From Diplosphaera chodatii (Eukaryota; Chlorophyta; Trebouxiophyceae; Prasiolales; Stichococcaceae), in NCBI GenBank assembly GCA_032358165.1, contig JAALGY010000053.1, forward strand, positions 2,790,001 through 2,854,000: a DNA stretch of 64,000 bases, in the 5' to 3' direction. Every line of letters begins with the position of its first letter. Positions within the stretch are counted from its first letter, which is position 1. The position numbers were made by a program, and so were the translations under genes. This document shows, piece by piece, positions 57,608-64,000 of this stretch. Below the pieces are notes generated by a model that saw only the letters and a list, made by a program, of their open reading frames with translations, ran no database searches and had not been told where the DNA came from.

Positions 57608-58194
57608 TAGGATACGATACTAGGGTACGGCTATATCACGTGGCGGTCGGCATCTCGCAGATGCACCGAGTGCAGACTGGCAGCCTTGGCAGCATTTGCT
57701 GCGTGTACATTTGGAGGCGATTTGCGACGGGCCTGCACATGGCCGGCTGCGGGTGCTCGGCCCTTGTTCGCAATGTGTTTTCGCACCATATTCTTTGCCA
57801 GCGGGTTCATTTGGTGCACTGCACTGCACTGCTGAAGCTGCGAAGCTTGTGAGAAGGTTGAAGCAGGCCATGCGCAGCATCTGTCATCATTTTGCCCCTC
57901 CCACTTCCTCACAGCTGCGCCAGCAAGCCAACACAAACCACTTTGCACTGTCGTCGCACGCATGCTAGATGTTGCAAGTGCCGTGTGCTGGATCACAGCG
58001 CATCCTACATGCTGCATTCGCGCATCCAGTGAAGGATCAGCTTGAAGGTGCATGTTGGACAGCGCGTGCGCATTTGACCGCCATAACAGATTTGGTGTTG
58101 CACAACATTTCAACTGAGCCCCCGTGGACCAGCACTACTGCATAGGCAGTGCTGAGGCGCTGACTGCCCGGCAGCCAGGGGCTGCAGCATTAGG
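57608..58194. other. Intergenic region between the MFS and amidotransferase genes
   Basis: Tandem plus-strand genes. It should hold the transporter 3' end and the next promoter. No gene or repeat was recognised. Confidence 0.5.
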
Positions 58195-60732
58195 ATGCAC
58201 CACTTTGCATTCCTGGATTGCGAGGACGCGGCCAAGTGGAAGGGGCATGCCGAGGTGCGGTGTGGTCCGTGACTGTATCATCTTGAGGATACGCAGCAAC
58301 GTATGCTCACCGTGCGCACAAACCTTCGGCCACATACGCATCTGCCAGGGTGCGACCGCATGCGATGCGCCTGCATAGGCATTCGGCAAGCTGTTCCCGG
58401 GGCTAGACGTTCGCTGGACCGTCATCCGGTGCTACGACGGCGCTCTGCCGCCCGTCAGCCAGCTCAGCGGCCTCGACGCGCTGGCCCTGAGCGGCAGCCA
58501 CCACTCCGCGGCGGACGACGACACCCCGTGGATCCCGCAGCTGGCCGCCTGGCTGGCGGATGTGGTGGCGCACGGGCCGCCACACCTGCGCATTGTGGGC
58601 CTCTGCTTCGGGAGCCAGGTGTGTTGGAGAAAGGACGAGGCTGGCTGCGGAATGCGCCATGCCAGCAAATGCAAACATGCGCTGCGCATGCTGTAATGCG
58701 TCGCGCATGAGACACATGACACCACCACGCTAGGTTTGACGTCCGGATGGCTGACGAGATCCAATTGACCGCCGTGCAGATTCTGGCACGGGCTCTCGGC
58801 GGCGCTGTCGGCAAGAACCCATCCGGGCGATTTGTGCTGACGGGTGCGCTTCCCATGAAGTGCGCACCTGCGGTCTGCCCGTACAATGTGACGCCGCAAC
58901 GCGTTCAGGGCAACCCCTTCGCGCACGAATCTGACGGACCTCCTCACGCACACCTGCTGCAGTGGAGCAGCTGCGCTTTGAGGAGGCGCTGCGGCGCGGC
59001 GGCGCCTACCGCCGGGCGCTCCCGGAGGCTCTGGCGGCCGCGAGCGGCTGCCGCGTGCTGGAAAGCCACGGCGACCAGGTGCAGCACGACGGAGCTCCCA
59101 TCGGGCATCTTCAATGTGATCAGGCCGACGCTGATGCTGCGCAAAGGACAGACATCGGTGCGTCTGCGGACGGTCTGCTGCAGCCTTGCTCCTGTCGGGT
59201 GGACACGGTTGCGGCAGAAGCGAGAGGTGGCTGTGTCCATGGACAGCCTGCACAGCGTAGGTGCTGCGGCTGCCGCCCGGGGCGGCGCGGCTGGCGGCTT
59301 CGCCAACTGCGGAGAACGACATGTGGGGCGCGGCGGCCGGTCGGGTGCTGGGGATCCAGGGCCACCCCGAGATGGCGTGCGCCACCGCCCTCGACAAGAT
59401 CCTGCCCGCCGTCGCCAGGTCAGCGGCTGGGTCTGTCGGCTGAGCTTGATGGTTTGTAACTCTGAGAAAGTCACGCTGTGGCTACAGTTTTGCAGCAATT
59501 CAGATCAGCAGGCACCCTGGTTACAAGTCACGGTTCCCGCTGACGAACACTCATCAACGGCAGCACTCCCTGCTGACCTGCACACTTCAATGTGAGGGTG
59601 TCATGTATGTTCTGCAGCAAGATGACGGATGAGGAGGTGGCGGCGTCGAAGGCGGCCCTGGAGCAGGGCGGTGCCGACGACGCCGCCATCATGCAGTTCA
59701 TCGCAGCCTTCATGTGCGGCGGCAGCGGTGCTTGGGACTCTGCGGATGGTCGTGCAGCAGCGCCACACCCGGGCAGCCAGCACAGCGATGGCAGTCTGCC
59801 GCACGCAGATGCAGCGCCTGCACAGGTGGCCGTACGCGCTGGCGCTGCTGCGGGGTTGCAGCCTGCACAGCCTGGCAGCAGCGGGACCGGCGGCACGGGT
59901 GCTGAGCAGGACCAGGTGGCTGCAATCGCGGATGTGCTGCACAGGCTCTCAGCGCACGAATCAGGGGCGCAACGTACTCACGATCAGCAGACCGACAGCC
60001 ACCCAGCGCCGGGCGCGAATGGCATTCCGGACCATGCCCGGCGCAGCGGCGGCTCGTCAGCAGCAGACGCCATCGCCAGCGGGCAGTTCGACTGGGCTGG
60101 CGGCTTTCCCGGCACAGGGCTGCCAGCGCAGCAGGGTGAGCCCCATGAACAGCAGCGGCTGCCGGCAGGCGGCAGCGCGGCGGCAGCGGAGGCGATGCTG
60201 TCGGGGCAGTTCCAGTGGGGCGGCGGCGGCAGCGGTCAGCAGCCGCTGCCTGCGCTGCCTGTCGAAGCACCAGCGCAGGTGCTTTCCGCGATGTGATAGC
60301 ACACATGCATGTTCCACGTGCATCATGCTTATCACAAGCAGGCTGTAGCACTGGGCGGTCGCAGCTCCTGACCAGCGTCGATGTGGCGTCGCAGAATGGC
60401 GGCAGTGCTGACGACCCTGTAGCATCAGCCTTTGGCGACATGGAGCGCCAGCTGGACAGCCTCAGCGCCGCGCTCGACCTGCTGGTGGGTTTAGGGTTTT
60501 GTTTCAAGGGATGTGCCTGGCTGCAATCCGGGTGTCAATGCTCGCCATGTAGGGCGGAAGCACACTTGCTGCGCTGCGCTGCCTGTCATTGCGCTGTTGT
60601 TGCATTGCGCGACTGCCGCGCCGAAGCCGTCGGCGATGTCTACATGTGTGAGTCGCTGAGGTGGCACAGCGTCGCTGGTTGCAGGACCAGCGCAGCGACC
60701 ACCTTGCAGCCAAGGTGGCGGCGCAGCGGTGA
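58195..60732 (+). CDS. Class-I glutamine amidotransferase-like protein with long C-terminal extension and coiled-coil tail (488 aa, 8 exons)
   Basis: Exons: 58195-58254, 58379-58618, 58780-58843, 58963-59078, 59261-59418, 59618-60278, 60365-60484, 60685-60732. They total 1467 nt in frame. Residues 1-245 form a GATase1-like domain, like plant gamma-glutamyl peptidases or the bacterial GATases they derive from. DALALSGSHHSAADDDTPWI precedes the nucleophile motif VGLCFGSQ (Cys about 96), followed by ILARALGGAVGKNPSGRF, LPPGAARLAASP, and the catalytic GIQGHPE (His about 195, Glu about 197). The frame then runs on without a stop through about 190 low-complexity residues. These include two related motifs, ADAIASGQFDWAGG and AEAMLSGQFQWGGG. 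The tail MERQLDSLSAALDLLDQRSD is probably a coiled coil. Known relatives end near residue 245. The extension may be a true fusion or a misjoined neighbour. Confidence 0.75.
60487..60500. repeat. Interstitial telomere-like motif
   Basis: GGGTTTAGGGTTTT overlaps the donor of exon 7 of the amidotransferase gene; the intron begins GTGGGTTTAGGG. It is G-rich on the sense strand. Confidence 0.85.
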
Positions 60733-61368
60733 ACGCTGCCGCCGCACGTCCCCAGCTGAAACATGGCCGGCGCACGCCATGTATGTGAACCTCACAGCTG
60801 TGATGGGACTCAACTCCGGCAGGGGGGCTGGCTGATTCCGAGCAGGCTAGTCGATGGGGCAGCCTCCGATCCGTGTGGCTCCTATCAGCGCATCGGTAAG
60901 GGGCACAGCCACATGCCGCAACATGCAAGCTTGGAGTTGCATAGCTTTGGGTGCGCCGGTGTGAACTGGTATGCACACGACACCAAGGGCAAGCATGCCA
61001 GGCCCTCAAGCGCACGCAGGCTGCCAGTGAGCTGCCCTAACATGAGCATCTGCACTTATCATGCATGCCAATCCACACTGCAAGTATAATAGTGCCTGAC
61101 AACACGGCGGCCACAGTCAAATAGGCAAACGCACGTGGGAACTCAGCTCGAATCCGCTGGTTGCTGTTGTGACCGGCACCTACCATGCTCATTCTGCTGT
61201 GCTGACTGCAACCCTGTCACGTGCAGCCATGTGCAATGTCATTGCGAGTGCAGCAATGGCACCTTTGTCCATTTACCGTCGTCTCAAACGCGTGAGGTCC
61301 ACTTGCCGCAGCTTGTCAGCCGCAGGGCGGCCTGACCGCGCCTGACAGCGGCCGGTCAGCACCCACTG
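60733..61368. other. Intergenic region before SHPRH
   Basis: It is 636 bp with no supported coding block, holding the amidotransferase 3' end and the SHPRH promoter. Confidence 0.5.
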
Positions 61369-64000
61369 ATGGCGCGCCGCAAGGCCGCGCAGGCGCCGCG
61401 CAGGTTCACGGGCGAGCATCACACGCTCGGCACCGCAAGCGGTGACGCCGGGCGGCAGCCTGCGGATGCTGCAGCTGGCACGGCGGCGGTCGGCGACGCG
61501 GCACACGCGGACACATATGAGCCCATCACGCCGCCACCGGCAAAGCGGCGGCGGCTGCGGCAGCCGGCAGCGGAGCAGCCGCCCCAGCTCCAGCCGCTGC
61601 TCGCGGGCTCCATGCCGGCGTCGTCCCGGCCGCTGGCGACGCTCCAGCTGGGGCCGCCGCCTGAGGGCGGCGACGAGCTTGACAGCAGCATGCTGTGCGT
61701 CACGCTGGGCGGCACAGACCATGCAGACGGCCGGGCAGGCAGCGTGTGGCAGGGACAAGATGCCGAGCAGCTGTCTGCAGCACAGTGCGACGTGAGTACA
61801 GTGGTCCATGCCTGGGGACTGTGTTTTGACACCACTGACCGTGCCGGCAGCATGCATGGTGAAGGATGGCTTCAACATGCAGGCTGTGCTGTACGCTCCA
61901 GACGAGGCAGCTGCGGCTGCGCTCACAGCACTGCTGCACAGCGGCCGCCTGGAGGCACATCACCAGGTCGCTGACGGCGACAGCAGCAAAGCAGCGGGCT
62001 CAAAGCAGCAGGCAGCGCCAGACCCCGGCAGCGTGGCGGTGTGCCTCACGGCGGCGGCGTTTGCTGAGCCGGTGACGGCGGACGAGGCGGCGCAACGCCC
62101 CTGGAACCGCCAGCTGGCGGCGCTGCTGCCGTGGCTGGCGCCGCAGCACGCCGCCACGGCACCGTCCGCGGGTGTTGAAACGCCAGTGTCACCGCGCCGC
62201 AACGGGTTCAGGTCTCGCGGCAGCCTCCAGGGCGGCGGCGGCAGCGAGCCCTGCAGCCCGCCGCAGTCGCCCCTCGCCCGGCGCAAGGTGACTCACCGAT
62301 GCAGCTGCTATGTTGCTATGCTGCGCTCTGCACAATCGTCTGCCGAAGCACTGGCTGTTACACGTAGTGCATCTGTGAATCCTGGGCTCGACAGTTGCTC
62401 ACCACACTGCCTGTCAGCACTGAGATGTCCCTGTTTTCTGCAGGCGGAGGAGAAGGCGGCGGAGCGCGTCGAGCGCGAGGCGACCGAGGTGTACGCCGCG
62501 GTCCGGCCCGAGGGGGACGAGGCGGCGTGGGGCGGGGAGACCCCCGAGCTGCGCCCCACGCTGCGGCCGTACCAGAGCCGCGCGCTGGCGTGGATGGTGC
62601 GGCGGGAGCGCGCCGCGCAGGTGCTGTAGCATGTAGCCAACCCTGTAGGATGAATCGTCTGTGGCCGGATTCCTGCTTTCGCGAGGTCTGGGGGCGCGAG
62701 ATGGCGCCGGCAGCTTCTGCAGCGACCTCCTGTGTTTCAGCACACCGTTTAACATGCCGACTGCCCGCTTCCACGGTGGCGTCATGGCATTGTATTCCTG
62801 TGACAGGTGAAGGAGGAGGCGTCTGCCGGCAGCCAGCTGCACCCCCTGTGGCGGGAGGTGCCGACCAGCAAAGGCCCCTTTTACCTGCAGCCGGTGTTCG
62901 GGCTGGTCAGCCTGCAGCGCTTCCCGCCGCCGCCGCCCATCGCCGGCGGCATGCTGGCGGAGGAAATGGTGGGGAAGTGCTGGAATGCCGCGACATGAAT
63001 TGCGTTCCTTTCAGTCAAACCCCAGGACTCATACCACAATCGTCATTGTGACTGATCACTCGGCCAGGTGCCAGTCAGCTGGATCCGATGTATATATGAT
63101 CAGATATACGTACATATAGTGTCCCGTCATGTTCACTGCAGGGCCTGGGCAAGACGGTGGAGCTGCTGGCGCTGGTGTCGGCCAACCGCTTCCCCGGCAC
63201 ATACCAGGTTCAGACCCTTGAGCCACACTCTGTTTACAATGCGATTTGTTCACTGTGAGCAGCCTCGGATGTCAGCTCTGCGATATGGCTGGAACATTGT
63301 TGTGTTGACAGAGCGCAGCTGCCGAGTCGTTGACAGATAACCTAAAGCCTGCGGTCACGGCTGAGCTACTGCACCGCTTCAGCCCCTGCTGCGGAAACAG
63401 TGCCACACACACCGTTTCCCACGTACACCACCAGGAGCCAAAGGCGCCCAGCATCGAGAGACACGAGCGCGTGGACTGCGTGTGCGGCGCGGTCAGCGAG
63501 GCCGGCTACGCGGGGCTGTGGCTGCAGTGCGACTCGTGCGCCGCCTGGCAGCACGCCGCGTGCCTGGGCCTGTCGCGGCCGCCCGCAGGTGATGCATCGT
63601 GGGAGTATGGCTGTGTAATCCGGCATCCTGGCGTATGCAACGAATGGAGGCATGGCGCAGATGTAAGTTGGCGCGTGTCGCTCCAGCAGCTGATGTTGGC
63701 TTTGTCCATGTTTGCAATGATCTTTAGCTAGGTGTGTGCATCCTGACTGTGGCAGGCGAGTTCGAGTGCAACAGCTGCGCGCGGGCGCGGGGCCTGGCGG
63801 AGGTCACGGCCGACTGCGGCGCGACGCTCATCGTGTGCCCCACCCCCATCCTGGAGCAGTGGCGCGAGGAGGCCGCGAGGCACCTGCACGAAGGTGGGCC
63901 GGCGTGCTGCGTGCGGCTTGCGCTGCTGATATATATGTAGGCGCCGCTGGCACCTCGCCGTGCTGCACCTGTGTTGCACACCCTCTGGTGCGCATACAGC
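61369..64000 (+). CDS. SHPRH: SHPRH-like SNF2 helicase / E3 ubiquitin ligase, 5' part only (cut by the window edge)
   Basis: Exons: 61369-61791, 61883-62287, 62444-62620, 62807-62968, 63142-63207, 63435-63588, 63756-63893, then beyond the window. SHPRH-type proteins (yeast Irc20/Rad5-like) combine a SNF2 ATPase, a PHD finger and a RING, and act in the nucleus in chromatin remodelling and PCNA ubiquitination. The N-terminus is disordered with a basic PAKRRRLRQ stretch. The SNF2 start reads LRPTLRPYQSRALAWMVRRE, then GGMLAEEM joined across an intron to GLGKTVELLALV (Walker A). A PHD finger is inserted in the ATPase: VDCVCG, LWLQCDSCAAWQHAACLG, FECNSC (C4HC3 ligands all visible). Motif Ia follows as ATLIVCPTPILEQWREEAARH. 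PHD insertion at this point is characteristic of SHPRH. The RING and helicase C-terminus lie outside the window. Confidence 0.92.

Noticed and set aside
1..64000. Bacterial-style operons, CRISPR arrays, phage or toxin loci
   Set aside because: The window is intron-rich eukaryotic DNA. No array of spaced repeats, integrase or related gene was seen.

Overview
The window is nuclear DNA of a GC-rich eukaryote, most likely a green alga of the Chlorella-like (trebouxiophyte) type. Coding sequence is cut into many short exons. Introns mostly start GTGCG or GTGAG and end CTGCAG. Several proteins are of plant type: AKR2-like, tandem GST_N/thioredoxin-fold, and a CPSF-A paralog. Short TTTAGGG-type telomere motifs lie in introns. 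The species cannot be named from the sequence alone.

Layout. About 900-14,321 (+) is a large CPSF-A/DDB1-like gene whose 5' end is unresolved. A small unknown gene (15,078-15,341, -) and a tandem GST_N/thioredoxin-fold gene (15,995-18,486, -) follow. VPS26 (19,050-21,794, +) converges on a secreted cysteine-rich protein (22,138-24,810, -). Adenylyl cyclase-associated protein CAP (26,571 to about 30,774, -) diverges from a chromodomain protein (31,633-35,324, +). Next come an AKR2-like ankyrin protein (36,066-38,525, -) and a PP2C phosphatase (39,164-42,341, -). The phosphatase diverges over about 260 bp from the REX4 exonuclease (42,602-44,993, +). Then come a plastid-targeted membrane protein (45,462-48,511, +), an MFS transporter (49,204-52,821, -) and a second MFS transporter (53,465-57,607, +). 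A class-I glutamine amidotransferase with an unusual C-terminal extension and coiled-coil tail (58,195-60,732, +) is followed by the 5' part of SHPRH (61,369 to the right edge, +).

Exon coordinates were worked out by hand from splice sites and reading phase. The models for VPS26, the GST_N protein, the cysteine-rich protein, AKR2, PP2C, REX4, the plastid membrane protein, both transporters and the amidotransferase each sum to an intact frame. The genes are ordinary housekeeping genes from unrelated pathways (retromer, actin dynamics, RNA processing, chromatin, protein targeting, transport). There is no operon or gene-cluster logic. I see no rRNA, convincing tRNA, CRISPR array or intact transposon. 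The unusual signals are telomere-like motifs and AT-rich islands in introns, two well-supported GC-AG introns, a start codon alone on its coding exon in VPS26, and the amidotransferase fusion.
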